The translations under genes and the position numbers were made by a program. This document shows positions 1-10,761 of a stretch of DNA of 64,000 nucleotides, one piece after another; the stretch's first letter is position 1, and every line of letters starts with the position of its first letter. The stretch is taken from positions 45,427,291-45,491,290 of the forward strand of contig CP154956.1 of NCBI GenBank assembly GCA_039621445.1, written 5' to 3'. The notes under the pieces are model-generated. The model ran no database searches, was not told the origin of the DNA, and saw only the letters and a program-made list of their open reading frames with translations. Source of the DNA: Euglena gracilis (Eukaryota > Euglenida > Euglenophyceae > Euglenales).

Positions 1-3000
1 CTTTCACCCCCCCCCCGGGGGGGTCCAGCCAGCCTAGCAACTTTTTTTCCAGTTGGGCTGCGGACCCCACCCCAGGGTTCGGCAAAACCGGGCTGGACCG
101 AGAAGACTTCGGTGCAAAATTCCGAAATTTTTGAAAAAAGGGGCCAAAATGGCCAAAAAAAATGCCATTTTTGTGGGATGGGCGGGGGGCTGTAAATAGA
201 AGTTGATGTTTGGGGTTGTCGCCGGATGTTGGGGGTTAACAGCAGACACACATTCAGCACAGAGATGCAGTGCCCAGTGTAGTCAGGGAGAGCCCTGGGA
301 TAGGCGGCCTCAGGGAATGAGGCCTGAGGGAGGTTGAGGAAAATGCTACAGGGGTGGGGAGCGTCGCCAGGGGGTCCACCCAGTCCAGCTTGTCTGCACC
401 AGCAATGCAGTCTGACGTTGGCAGGCAAGACAAAGCACCCGCTGGGGACCACCCACCGCTGTGCGGCAAAAGAACTTGGAGTGATTTCCCAACGGAAAGG
501 TGAATGAAAAATGACACTCACGGTGGGTGGAGGGATTGTCGATGGCTCATTTGACACCGTAGACGTCCACCCTAAGGGACCCCAAATGACGGGGCGGAGG
601 AGGGCGTGCAGACTGGATCCCCCCCTCCTCCAAAAGCACCGGGGCGAAGTTCAGGTGGACGGGTGCCGGGCACGGTTTACGTGAAGAGATGTCCCCCTGC
701 CTCAACTCCTTGAGTGCCCATCTGACTGGTTTTGGCGGAGGTCCAGCCAGCCAGCAACACTTTCCCTGCTCTGGATCTGCCCCCCCCCTCTATTTCTTCT
801 TTCCATCAATTATCATACTCTGTTCGACCTAATTTCACTGAACATAAGTCAAATGTCCACTTGGTCCACGTGTAAACCTGCGTTGGGAGATACACTGTAC
901 TTCCGTGATCAAACTGTGCAGGAACAACAAAAAAGAGGGATGGGGAAAGTGAAAACATCACGAATTTAAGGATCGTGAAGGCCCGATTGGGTCAAGGAAG
1001 GGGTCCCATGCAAATGCCTTCCTGGCAACCAGTGTTGTGCAGTGAGCCCTCTGATCCCGGAATGGGAGGCGGGGATGGGGTGGATGGAAAAGACAGTGCG
1101 ACGGGAGGGGAACGGAAACGTACCGGAAGCGAACACAAAAATCAACGCGGACAGCTGAGCAAAGCTTCAAGACCCGACAGTGCAGGACGGAGGCAAAGCC
1201 CCAGGTCCCGGTGAGGCCGGGGCAGGCGGGGGGAGACTGGGGGAGGCCGAATCGGCTGACGTTTGCTGTAGGGCAGAGGGATGGGAGGGGTGGCAGGGGT
1301 GCGGCATTGGCGGGGAGGGCTGGGACTGGAAAGCGAGACCCTCCCCAAGGGGCGCACCAAGCGAATCTACCGTCAAGTTCCCTGGCTCTAACAAGTCGGC
1401 CCATTGTTTACAGCTTGCGAAATGGTACATCCTGTCACCGACTCCCTTCCTATCAGAGATCCATTGAACGGGGGACCCCACTCACCCCTATTCGGTCTTT
1501 GTCATCCTCAACCAGCCCCCCCCCCCCCGGCAGCCAACCTTCCGGCAGGAGGGTCCAGGTAGAATGCCTACCCATTGAACCCAATTGGTGGGTTCAATCG
1601 CTGATCTTGGGCTTTTCATTGGTGTTCCTGTTTTGTGATCCAAATGATCGCATTTTGGTTTGGGAGGATTCTTTAGTTGTGATCAAGCAGGGAGGAGGAT
1701 TCATAGCCGCAATTTCCCGCAATTTCCGCAATTCTCCACATTTTTTTCTGCTATTGTCCTGCAAATTTTTCCCTTTCTGCATTTTTTTCTGTGTGAACCT
1801 GAAATGGAAGGCGAAATGAGTTCCAGCCGTTCCTTGAAAGTTCCACAAGGGTACCCAGGTGTTTTTTTTTGTACTTTGTTGCAATGCAATTTGCCAAAAT
1901 TTGACCAATCTTACAAATTTTGGAAAATTTTGGCCTTTCTTGGTTTTTTTTATAGGTTCCCCCCCCAATTTCTGCGGGGAGACAATTTTGACTTTAGAAA
2001 AATTCCGCATTCTGGGCCAGTTTTTTTTTTATACCTGAAAGCAAACGTGTTGTTTGTCATTTTATTGTGTTTATTATGTCACATTATTTCATTATTATTA
2101 TGTTTTGTTGTTTTACCTCTAATCATCATTATTTATCATTTTCGGATTTTTTTTCAGCCGACAAATTCTTTGTTTCTAACAATCAGCGTGTTCATAAAAT
2201 TACAAAAAAATCATGCTTTTGGATTCTTCGTTGGAAAAAAATTGACTGGCGTACACCAATGTTGAAAATGACAAGTATAATTCTGATTTTTCTAAGCCCT
2301 CCAGCAGAAGTGTCCACATTCCCAAAGCCGCAATTTCCGCACTTTTTCCGCAACGTTTCCACAATTTTTTTTTGCAATTTTTCCGCAGTTTTCCTGCATT
2401 TTTTTCTAAAACCTCCAACGTCAATTTCCCCCTGTGATCCAGGTGCGATATACGGGGAGTGTCATGGCTTCAGATGGGGGTTCCCCCTTGAATGAAGGGG
2501 GATCCGTACCCACCCCCCTTATCTGTCAGGTTGCCAAGCTTGCCAATTGGGATCCCAAACCTCCAAAAAATGGCACAAAATGGCCTGAAATGGCTCCAAA
2601 CTGAAAATTGTACATAGCCGACATAACACCAAAATACCCAAAAGAGGTGAGATTATTTAATGGGTGGTTTTTTTGACCCACAGTTTTACCAAACAAAATG
2701 GTCTGGTTGTCTTGTCACTGTTCCTGCCCGTTGAACAAAACCAGTTGGGCTGCCTAGTGTGCTGGGATTTGGCCCTCCACCTCTGCTGAAGGTGCCTCTG
2801 AGGAGGGCACAGGGTTAGTAATAACTTTAGCACGGAATGAAGACGCGGCGAGCAGCCAGCACAATACATGCAGGGGATAGGTCGGACACATATGCTTGAG
2901 CCAGGGACCTCCTGGCACTGCGACAGCGCCCGGAACAGCCGGTGTCTGTGTGTGGATAAACACAAATATCCAGCAAGTGTGTGGACTCGGACCAGAAAGT

Positions 3001-3095
3001 CCCAAAATAGGAAGCAAACCACAGGATGCTTTCTATATATCGTTCCCCCAGACTTGAACCATATAATATCCTGGGCACACGGAACGCCAGTGTTT
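1..3095. other. Non-coding stretch, no gene recognised
   Basis: I see no supported exon here. The first 1.5 kb is of mixed composition with poly(C) runs. From about 1,600 to 2,420 it is AT-rich and carries repeated motifs of the type GCAATTTCCGCAATTT (near 1,708-1,740 and 2,320-2,400). An imperfect palindrome, ATTGAACCC-AATTGGT-GGGTTCAAT, lies at about 1,573-1,597. The open frames here contain poly-Phe/Lys runs and have no splice or composition support. It is probably intron or intergenic DNA made of decayed inverted-repeat elements. Confidence 0.5.
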
Positions 3096-3099
3096 TGAA

Positions 3100-3560
3100 T
3101 GCTTTCCGTTGTTTGTCCAGGGCACTGCATCGCCCGGCCCCCTGGCCAAAAGACGGGAGGCCACTCAGCGCAGTGGCGGGGAACGCTCTGCCAGGGCCGC
3201 CGGCCGCCGAACCGGGCGCGGCAGGGGAACCGACCGCTGTCCGGGCAGCCGGCAGGGGCCCGGCGTCCCGCCGCCCCCAACCCTCCCACCATGCCCCTCC
3301 CCCAAACCCAAGGGCAAAGGACTGCGGTGTGTTCCCGGCGGGATGGGGGAGGGGGTGGGCGGGGACGGAGGGGGTGGGGGTGGGGGCTCAACACCGCGCT
3401 CCATCGCCCGCCCGGCGGGGTCCCCGGCCTCCCCGCCGTCCCTCGGCGGCCCAGAAGACCGGGGAGGCCGCGGTCCGCCCACCCATGGACGGCGCGGAAT
3501 GGAATGCGGAGCGCAGGAGCATTCATGCACGCACGCCCGCATGTACTCCCCAACCCGCCC
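3100..3560 (-). other. GC-rich coding-like patch, frame uncertain
   Basis: This stretch is about 70% GC and open in more than one frame on the minus strand. Sub-stretches reading IPFRAVHGWADRGLPG and RRPWQSVPRHCAEWPP resemble the composition of the better supported exons upstream in the minus-strand gene. I could not choose a frame or a splice pair, because poly(C/G) runs split the patch in the middle. It may hold one or two 3'-proximal exons of the large ectodomain gene, or be GC-rich repeat. Treat it as a candidate only. Confidence 0.2.
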
Positions 3561-3595
3561 CCCCTGGGCCATTGGCGCGCGACAAATTGGGCAGC

Positions 3596-4015
3596 ACAGA
3601 GGGGGGTGACAATTGCCCGGGGGCGTCAATTGCCCATCCATGTAAACCACATTTAAACCAAATGGCCAAGAAAACCATCTGAAACACAAGTGAACGCAGG
3701 AAAAATGTGGTCGTGATATTGTGCAGAGCGTTGATTATGCGAAAGTTCTCAGCACGTTGCAGCGAAATAGAAGATCAATCGAGCCATGTCAGCGAAAAGA
3801 AAGTTCACAGTGCAATACTGCAAACGGGGAGTAACAAATTGAGCAGCACGGAAGGTGGTGACAATTTCCCGGGGTGACAAATTGGCCAGTACAGCCAGGG
3901 GTGACAATTGCCCGGGGGCGTCGATTGCCTGGGAGCGTCAATTGCCCGGGGGCGTCAATTGCCTGGGGGCGTCAATTGCCCGGGGGCGTTAATTGCCCGG
4001 GGGGGGGGGGGGTGG
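3596..4015. repeat. CAATTGCCCGGGGGCGT short tandem-word repeat
   Basis: Copies of the word CAATTGCCCGGGGGCG(T) are repeated head to tail (3,904-4,000), each holding the palindrome CAATTG. A partial copy at 3,596-3,640 carries the same flank (GACAAATTGGGCAGCACAGAGGGGGGTGA). The same flank and word recur at 51,630-51,795. The flank at 3,585-3,610 matches the one at 3,878-3,905, so this is probably a repeated element end with about 240 bp of unrelated sequence between. It lies between candidate exon patches, so it is probably intronic. Confidence 0.7.
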
Positions 4016-4329
4016 CGCGGGTAACCCGATTTCCTTTCTTGTGCTGCACTGGCGGGCAAACAAGCTGCATCCTTGTTATCAATGTCATCCGGTCTTTCAG
4101 CCCAGTTCAATTCAATCAATCACAGGATGCATGTCGCCTTGGGGTGGGCCAATCCGTTGACTCCCATTCCTATTTTCTCGGGTTGGATTTTTTGCACCAG
4201 TCCCCCCCCTCCCGATTGCACACCCAATCGCAACCTCTGCCCAATCCAAACCTTACGCCAAACGCACCCCAACGACAACGTCCCATTCAGCCCCCAATCC
4301 AACCCCACCATGAACCCACCAGCCACAGG

Positions 4330-4560
4330 CGTGTCCCGGTCTGCCGGGGGCGGCGGTGGGGCCACCAACGCCGGCGTGCGGAGGCCCTGGCGGTGGGGTG
4401 GGCCCCGCTCTCCGCCGGCCTCTGCGTCTGGGCCGGGGCGGCGCTCGGTGGCACAGCGCCGCTGTCCCCCCCCCTCTGGCAGTGCTGCGGGAGGCTTAGC
4501 TTCGGTGTTGTAAGGTCAGAAGTGAAGACAGTGGGCCCACCAGCACCCCCCCCCCCAGGG
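4330..4560 (-). other. GC-rich coding-like patch, frame uncertain
   Basis: The minus strand is open in three frames. The most protein-like reading includes APALVAPPPPPADRDT-type Pro/Ala-rich sequence. It is bordered by splice-like CCCGCAG and by poly(C) runs. The composition matches the candidate exons at 6-9 kb, and it would be the next exon in gene order, but I cannot confirm a frame or a domain. Confidence 0.2.
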
Positions 4561-4789
4561 TCTTCCAAGTGGCCGACTGGATCTTTTGACCATTCTCCAG
4601 AGGAGATTGACCCCGCAGCACGGCGTCGCTTGAGGACTCCACGGAAGGCACAGGGAGGCAGAGGTGGGAAAATTTGGGCTTGGCTGAAGAAAGGCTGCTG
4701 GCTGGTCCCCCCCCATCAAGGGTGCCTTCCAGCTAGAACTGGGGGTCTGACTGGGGGTCGAAACAGGCACTGAAAAATCGAAGGGGCAA

Positions 4790-5455
4790 ATGCCCCCAAA
4801 AAGCCAATTATGCAAAAAAAATCGATTTTTTCAACCAAATTCTGGCCAGCCATTTTTCGACCCATTTCGCCCATTTTGGGCTCATTTTTGCACCCCTGAG
4901 ATCCAAGCATCCATATTTCTTGCTGCCCTTTGGGCGGCTAGTAGTGACTTGGGTAACGCTAATGACCCAAACCCGCCTATATATAATCACTTCATTTTTA
5001 GGACTGTTGCGCTGTGCAGGTTTCTGTTTACGAGTTCCCAAAATTCCTCCAGGGGAATTTTGGGTGGAAGGCCAGCAATGACAAGATAAGAAGCACAGCC
5101 CAAAAGGCCAGAAGACTTTTTGGGAAGACTGTGGAAAGGCGTTTCCCTTCGAATAGTTTCATCTGCAAAAAGGGAGGCTGTCCGTAAATGTGTCTTGTGA
5201 GAGTTGTGTGTTCCTTTGTGAAGTTCCTGGCATGTTTCCACCAGCAAAGCATTGGCAATCCATTTTGACCAGGGGTTTTTTGAAAGACCGGGGGGGTCCC
5301 CCCCTCCCACCCTTGGGGGGTCCACCCGGGGGGAGGGGTCCCGGGGGACCCACTCAATTTTCCCCGAAAATGGCCGAAAAATCGCAAAAAAGCCAAAAAT
5401 AGCTCCTTTTCAAAATTTTCGGCGCCTTTGGCGCCGAAAAGTATATCCCACTCCC
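4790..5455. repeat. Inverted-repeat element with core hairpin
   Basis: AT-rich arms built from repeats of the type CCAAAAATGGCC and CCCGAAAATGGCCGAAAAATCG are separated by poly(C/G) blocks (5,289-5,345). The core AAAATTTTCGGCGCCTTTGGCGCCGAAAAG lies at about 5,411-5,440 and can fold as a 6-bp GC stem with its AT flanks. The same core recurs at 31.3, 44.9, 48.5 and 55.6 kb in elements whose ends differ. The 5,155-5,280 part is ordinary unique-looking sequence. Confidence 0.5.
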
Positions 5456-5464
5456 CCCTGGGGG

Positions 5465-5990
5465 CAGGCAAGGACAGTCATCCCCGGTGTTTGGTCTCCG
5501 GTGGGGTCCGGTGGGATCCGGTGGGATCTGGTGGGGTTCCGGTGGGTTGCCTTGGGGGGGGGGGGACGGAGAAAAAAATACATGCAACAAGGTGGTTTGG
5601 ACCGGAAATTATTTTTGCATCATGCAGTTGGTGCACAGCATAACTACATCCATGGCCCCTAGGTCAGGATCTTGGCCTCTTTTTTGTCCCACATGAGTCA
5701 CCTTTTGGCTCTGTTTAGTTATGCATCCTTCTTTGCAGCATGAGACTTTGGGGGGGGGGTGCGGGGGGGACCCGGGGGGGGGAGCTATCGCTCAGCTGTC
5801 CTCATAAACCTTCATTGACGTCACCCAAAATTGGATGTGTTTTTCCTTTGACCGACCAAAAAATCTGCCCGGCCAAGATCCAGGACGCGGGGGGGGGGGG
5901 GCATGGAGAGATTTGGGGCCATAAATCCAGAAGAAAAACATGAGCATGAAAGAAAAATCTCCGGTGGGATCCGGTGGTTGTCCTTGCCTG
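5465..5990. mobile_element. hAT-like non-autonomous element, CAGGCAAGGACAG family
   Basis: The element starts CAGGCAAGGACAG and ends TCCTTGCCTG. It is flanked by a perfect 8-bp duplication, CCTGGGGG (5,457-5,464 and 5,991-5,998). CAGG/CCTG ends with 8-bp duplications are characteristic of hAT transposons. No transposase frame is present, so it would need a transposase supplied elsewhere. Both arms hold GGTGGGATCCGG repeats. A sister copy at 58,378-59,174 shares the left arm almost base for base (GCAACAAGGTGGTTTGGACC, TTTTTGCATCATGCAG, TTTTTTGTCCCACATGAGTC), but the internal part next to the G-runs is inverted. Confidence 0.85.
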
Positions 5991-6207
5991 CCTGGGGGGA
6001 CCCACCTCGGCTGGACCCACCCACCCTACCTCCCCCCTCCCCCCCCTGGTCCACGACCAAAAAAAACCCCCCTGATTTTGACCCGAGACACCCTGCAGGC
6101 AACTAATGCAGAGGGGCTGTCGGGTCGCCTGTGCCTGCAAGCTGGGATGCGGCGACCGCCCCAGCCAGGTGGAAAGCGCAGCCCTCGGACATGGCGGTCC
6201 GCGCCAC

Positions 6208-6304
6208 CCGCTGAATGTGGGTCCCGCACCCCCATCCGGGGCCCGACGCGACCCGATGGCGCACCGTCTGCCACGACGCACAGGCTGGCGCCCCGGGGCT
6301 CCGG
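6208..6304 (-). CDS. Candidate exon, ectodomain repeat type B (copy 2)
   Basis: On the minus strand a good acceptor (CTGTCCCTCAG) opens a frame reading PEPRGASLCVVADGAPSG. The frame runs to a GTGGCG donor. It resembles the exon at 8,403-8,562, which reads QPEHRCASLCIAAEAGVSPG, at both DNA and protein level, including the SLP block just before it. The pattern P-E-x-R-x-A-S-L-C suggests a duplicated Cys-containing extracellular module. I do not recognise the module by name. The last few codons depend on which donor is used. Confidence 0.45.
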
Positions 6305-6432
6305 CTGAGGGACAGGGGCAGTGATGGGCAGCGACGCCCATCATTGACCCGCCGGTGATAATGTGTGTGAGTGCGTGCGTGCGTGTGCCCTCCACGTACA
6401 CACCTCACTCAGGCCGGCAAACCAAATGCGGC

Positions 6433-6838
6433 TTAACCCCCCCCCCCCAAATAACGGGGCGGTGCCCTTTGAGTGGGCAGTGCCCAAATAATGGGGCGGG
6501 GGGCAAGCCGAAAAAGATGGTTCAAATAACGGGGCACCCTCCGTTTTTTTGGCCCAAGAGGTTGGTGGCGACGAAAATGTTCCTCAACATTTGCCTGCCG
6601 CGAGGGCTTCGCAGCCGGTTTTAAAAAAAAAAAAGAAGAGACGGATGGTGCAAGTGGAACCAGGGATGTGTCAGAATCATATTCAAGGTCTGTAACACTC
6701 ATCATTTCAAAAAAGCTAGCCATTTGAATCCTTCCTTTGTCAGGGCTTGATGGGTAGTGCCCGAATAACGGGGCGGGGAAGGTCAAAAAGATGGTGCCAA
6801 TAACGGGGCACTCCGCCCCGCTATTGGGGAGGGGTTTA
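6433..6838. repeat. Terminal-word element, word AAATAACGGGGC
   Basis: The left end is TTAACCCCCCC and the right end GGGGAGGGGTTTA. The word AATAACGGGGC occurs four times in direct orientation (about 6,449, 6,486, 6,523, 6,800), with further partial copies and one inverted form (GCCCCGCTATTGG) beside the right end. A poly(A) run sits in the interior. This is the TAACCCC...GGGGTTTA group also seen at 8.0, 16.2, 24.7, 40.3 and 58.7 kb. I found no clear target-site duplication. Confidence 0.55.
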
Positions 6839-7183
6839 CAATCTTCCTGGTGAAGGAAATCCAAGACAAACAGGATTTTGTTGGACTCAAACCTAAAAAA
6901 AAACCGATTTTTGGCAAAGTTTATATCTTCAAAGATGCGAGTCTGACAAAGTTTGCAAAATTGGCAAGTTGGTTGGGGGTCTTTTGGTCGAATATTCACC
7001 AATGATTCCTTGACTTTCCCTGCAATTCCCCAACAGCTGACCCACCAACCTGATCCTATAAACCCCGACGAGCTTTCCAGCTATCCATCCGCCAGGCTAT
7101 TGAGCAGAAAGGCAACAACCGCCCCTGGCCCAGAAATATGGCCCAAGTATTCAGGCCTTTCCTGAAGACTGGTTCTGAGACAC

Positions 7184-7262
7184 GGCCCAGTTGTGAAAGG
7201 TAAACAACGACCGCCGCTGCCTCTGTATCTCCTGGACGGTGGTGGGCCGCGGGACATCGAGA
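7184..7262 (-). CDS. Candidate exon, ectodomain repeat type A (copy 2)
   Basis: The minus-strand frame reads PRPTTVQEIQRQRRSLFTFHNWAVSQNQ, with an acceptor CTGAAAG and a possible GTGTCT donor inside the tail. It matches the exon at 8,918-9,042, which reads PRPTMPTATAEAQRQRRSV. The shared DNA includes a run equivalent to GAGGCAGCGGCGGTCG. With its neighbours at 8.5 and 6.2 kb it makes an A-B-A-B exon order, which is expected from a tandem two-exon duplication. The function is unknown. Confidence 0.45.
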
Positions 7263-8024
7263 CTTTCAGATCTTTCCGGCCTCGGCCACCCCCGGACCTC
7301 ATTCTCCGCCCCCGCCAGGGTTCCATGGAAGGGCAGGTAGGGGGGGGGGGTCCAAAGCATACCATTGCTTACCAACCCCAGGGGCATGGCGACACTTTCC
7401 ACTTTCAAGAACCCAGTCAATCACTTCACAAAGCTAGTCACCCATTCCTCCCACCCGGGGGGTGGCGGTCAGCGCTTTGGCTCTTCGGGCAGAAAACGCA
7501 AAAAAGCACAGTGCCTTCATCGCCTGATGGCCACTTTCAGCCATCTGACAGTTTGTTTGCACCAATGTCGGTCGCGTTGAAAACACACTCCTTTCAACAT
7601 TGACTTCAAAACGCACCGCAGCTGCGTGGCTTCAACCTCTCACCCACCCCTCACCCGGCCTCCAGAACGCCACCTGGCACTGGCAACTGCCACGTGGGAA
7701 ATCCGTCGGACACGACCAGGGGTTTCGTGCGTTTTGGGGCAATTTCTTACTTCCTGGGGGTTGAACTGGGAATCAAAACCCGGCACCATGTTTCAGAGGC
7801 CCGAAAACACCAAATTTTGGCCTCTGCCCCGGGTTTAAAAAAATCAGAAATTTGCGCAATTACGTGAAAAAGCTGAAGTGCGAGTTTGGCCGCCAGTGGA
7901 TTATGAGGACCCCCCCCCCTTGAATTCCCCCCGACCCCCCCCCCCGACCCCCCGCCTGGCTGACCCACCCTGGAGGGGTCTGGAGCCAAAAAAAATTAGT
8001 CAGATAACCCCCGGGGGTTGAGCT

Positions 8025-8396
8025 TCCTGAAGTTGAGGAGGGGGATATCCCTCACTTAAACCCTGGACACCCCTCTTAAACCCCCCCGAATAATAGCCCC
8101 ATGGGGCTATTATTCGGACAGTCGGTTAAATTTTCAGGGGTGGGCTATTGTTCGGGGGGAGCTCCAAACACATACAAACATCCTTCTCTTCTTCAAGATA
8201 TTGTTCCTGTGAACACTTCCCAGCCTGCACAAAAACACAAACTGACCCAACCCTTGCTCTCTCAGTGGCTGAAGAAGCCAAAGGACGCTTGAGACTGCCA
8301 AGGGCATGAATGAGATCCCTGTGCATTTTGCTTGCATCGCCGCCAGTTTGGTGAAAGGCCTCCAGGGGGGGGGGGCTATTATTCGGGGGGGTTATG
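8025..8396. repeat. Terminal-word element, word GAATAATAGCCCC
   Basis: The left end is ATAACCCCCGGGGG and the right end CGGGGGGGTTAT. The word GAATAATAGCCCC occurs in both orientations: a head-to-head palindrome at 8,090-8,118 (AATAATAGCCCCATGGGGCTATTATT), then further inverted copies near 8,140-8,157 and 8,373-8,388. The right end is only a few bases from the donor of the exon at 8,403-8,562, so on the gene's strand the intron begins almost immediately with this element. Confidence 0.6.
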
Positions 8397-8402
8397 TGGA
8401 AC

Positions 8403-8562
8403 CCTGGTCCCGGACTCCGCCTCTGCCAGCCGCGCCGGGTCCCACGCCCGCAGCGGCGGCACAGCGCGGCCGGGCGACACGCCGGCCTCCGCCGCAATGC
8501 ACAGGCTGGCGCAGCGGTGCTCCGGCTGCTGGGCGGCGGTGGGCAGCGACGTGGAAATGTCC
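8403..8562 (-). CDS. Candidate exon, ectodomain repeat type B (copy 1)
   Basis: The minus-strand frame reads DISTSLPTAAQQPEHRCASLC, followed by IAAEAGVSPGRAVPPL and LAEAESGTR. It ends at a GTTCCA donor. It is strongly GC-rich with GC-ending codons, unlike both flanks. The acceptor is TTTTTGAG. It is a sister of the exon at 6,208-6,304. Two Cys spaced four residues apart suggest an extracellular disulphide-bearing module. The name of the domain is unknown. Confidence 0.5.
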
Positions 8563-8917
8563 CTCAAAAATACGCCGGCACCTTCTTTCGCTGGGATTTT
8601 TCGGCTGACCGTTTGGTCCAAATTGAAGCGACCTTTTGGCCTGTCCAGTGAAACCCAAATTGTAAGCAACGGGTTGCTCAAATTTGGGGGGGGTTCAGCA
8701 GGCCGCGCATTGTTGTTGATGATTGGTGGGATGGGAGGTTTTGGTTCACCTTCTCTGAACGTCACCTGCATGGTCAGGGGAGCTCACCCTGGACCCCAAA
8801 GAGTTAAATTTGGGGGGGTTACGGGGCAAAACTCGCAGCGGGGCCACGGCATTAAAAAAAAAAAGAGGCTCTCGTGGCAAATGAGGCCCTCCGAAGAGGC
8901 TGTGTCAGAGGCTGTAC

Positions 8918-9042
8918 CTGGGGGGATCCCCAGGGCGCGGCCCAGGCGCCGCTGAGGAACACCGAGCGCCGCTGCCGCTGCGCCTCGGCGGTGGCGGTGG
9001 GCATCGTGGGCCGCGGGCCGTTGCCGCCGCGGGGCGGCTCCG
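8918..9042 (-). CDS. Candidate exon, ectodomain repeat type A (copy 1)
   Basis: This is one of the better defined exons: acceptor GGGGTTAG, donor CCCCAG|GTACAG, 125 nt, giving 41 codons (EPPRGGNGPRPTMPTATAEA, then QRQRRSVFLSGAWAAPWGS). Its sister exon is at 7,184-7,262. The stretch just upstream (9,045-9,140) is also GC-rich and reads EEAEGSESEAEPSVRW, which may be the end of another exon. No known domain is recognised. The composition fits an extracellular or linker region. Confidence 0.5.
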
Positions 9043-9169
9043 CTAACCCCGGCCACACCCGCCACCGGACCGACGGCTCTGCCTCAGACTCCGACCCCTC
9101 GGCCTCCTCGGTCACCTCCCCGGCCGCAGCGCACAACACTGCCCCGGGGGGGGGGGGGGGCGGGGTACC

Positions 9170-9588
9170 GGGGTGGCCTGCCCTGAACCAACAGCTTCAA
9201 TCTCCATGCACCAGTATTTCTCCAAGAGCTTTGGGAAGAGGCACTGTGAGATGTGCGGCCGAATTTTGCAGCAACGAATTCTGAGCGTGACGGATTTGGC
9301 AGACATCATTAGAATTGCAAAATGGCAGAAGTCCAAACATATCATTGTGAGGAATATCTCTGGGAAAGCCTGCCTCCGCCCACCTTGTAGCACTGTTCTC
9401 CACATCGATGGGACCAGGTGGCATATATGGGGGGAGACGCCCTTTGTAGTGCGCTGGGTGGGGAAGTAACCACTTTGACGATGGGTGGCAGGGGTCATCA
9501 AGTGGAGGCGGCAATCGATGTGGCTCGACCTCGCACCACTCTTCAAGCAACCCACGCCCGCAGTTTGCATGCACCTCCTGCCACCCCA
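9170..9588. other. Intronic sequence, nothing recognised
   Basis: After a poly(G) run this is ordinary mixed-composition sequence. The plus strand has a 98-codon frame and the minus strand a 148-codon frame, but neither has recognisable motifs or exon-like GC bias. I see no gene here. Confidence 0.4.
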
Positions 9589-9720
9589 GATATATATATA
9601 TATACATATGACACCCATCACGTATATATATGGATATACACATATATAAACATCTCCAGGATGCTCATTACATTGCTGAAAATAAACCCTAAATGTATTC
9701 TCATATATATATATATACAC

Positions 9721-9782
<62 letters not shown>

Positions 9783-9935
9783 CATTCCGGTTATTCCGGT
9801 TTATTCCGGTTTTCGCTATTCCGGTTTATTCCAGTTTATTCAGGACAGGAATATCTCAATGCCCCTGCTTATAGACGGGTGTTAGGTATACAAGTTAGGC
9901 CTAAAGTTAGGCCGAACTCCTAACCCTAACCCCAT
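9589..9935. repeat. (TA)n tracts, ATTCCGGTTT repeats and GTTAGGCC words
   Basis: Long (TA)n tracts lie at 9,590-9,610 and 9,703-9,780, interspersed with CATATA. They are followed by about five imperfect copies of TTATTCCGGTT (9,783-9,840). The words AAGTTAGGCC and a short CCTAACCCTAACCCC run follow at 9,890-9,932. All the local open frames (poly Tyr-Ile) are microsatellite artefacts. Confidence 0.9.
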
Positions 9936-10035
9936 TCCATAAATAACGCAAAAAAAAAATTGGACTCCCCTGATCCAACTAGACGCCCACCCGGGGGGGG
10001 GGGCATATAGTTGGGACCTGGGACATATAATATGC

Positions 10036-10078
10036 AGAATATATATGTGTGTGTGTGTGCGTGCGTGCGTGTGTGTGC

Positions 10079-10110
<32 letters not shown>

Positions 10111-10148
10111 GTATATGTATATAATATATATATATATATATATATTCT
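10036..10148. repeat. (TG)n(TA)n compound microsatellite
   Basis: (GT)n with GTGC interruptions changes to (TA)n. Its open frames on both strands, reading poly Cys-Val and poly Thr-His, are repeat artefacts. Confidence 0.95.
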
Positions 10149-10249
10149 GGAAGATGTTTCTTCTCCCTGGGAAAGGGGATGATGGGCAACCATCCAAAAG
10201 CTCATGTGGCTCTAATTTCCCAGCCAATTTTTGCGTCTTTTTTGACGTT

Positions 10250-10360
10250 TTTTTGGCTGTTTTGAAACCCCCCTAAAAGGGCACAAAATTCTGTGTTCAG
10301 AGGGGTGTGTAGCAGCTTTGGGCCAAAATTTTCCGAACGTGGTTTTGCGCGTTAATCCGT
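10250..10360. repeat. Direct repeat shared with the right edge of the window
   Basis: The segment with TTTTTTGGCTGTTTTGAAACC, GGTGTGTAGCAGCTTTGGG and GTGGTTTTGCGC recurs at 63,885-64,000 with the same order and spacing (roughly 80% identity by eye). It leads into the region of GGCGGTTAACCGCC words, so it is probably the left part of a dispersed element, a second copy of which runs off the end of the window. Confidence 0.6.
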
Positions 10361-10519
10361 TTGAACGCTTTCCGATTCTGTGTGAATTGTGTGAATTGGG
10401 GGCGCATTAGAACTGTTTGAAATGGGTTGAAAAAAACACTGAATTTGAATGGCTGTGACACGGGGCTGTGTCTTCATGGTTTATGTTATTAAAAATATTT
10501 TGAGAAACGAAAGAATGTT

Positions 10520-10711
10520 ACAAGTGCACGCGGATAACCGCCTAAAATAAACCAAGAGGTGTCAGACAACAGAATTAAATGTATAGGCGGATATCCATGT
10601 AGAATAAACTTGTACGCGTATTACCGCCTAAAAGTGAAAACAAAGAATGTCACGCGGAATACCACCCACCATAATGCAAACAGCTGATGACTTGTGGGAG
10701 GGAATACGCCT

Positions 10712-10761
<50 letters not shown>

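Noticed and set aside
1594-2495. Lys/Phe-rich frames in the AT-rich stretch
   Set aside because: No splice support, no motif, and they consist of homopolymer-derived residues.
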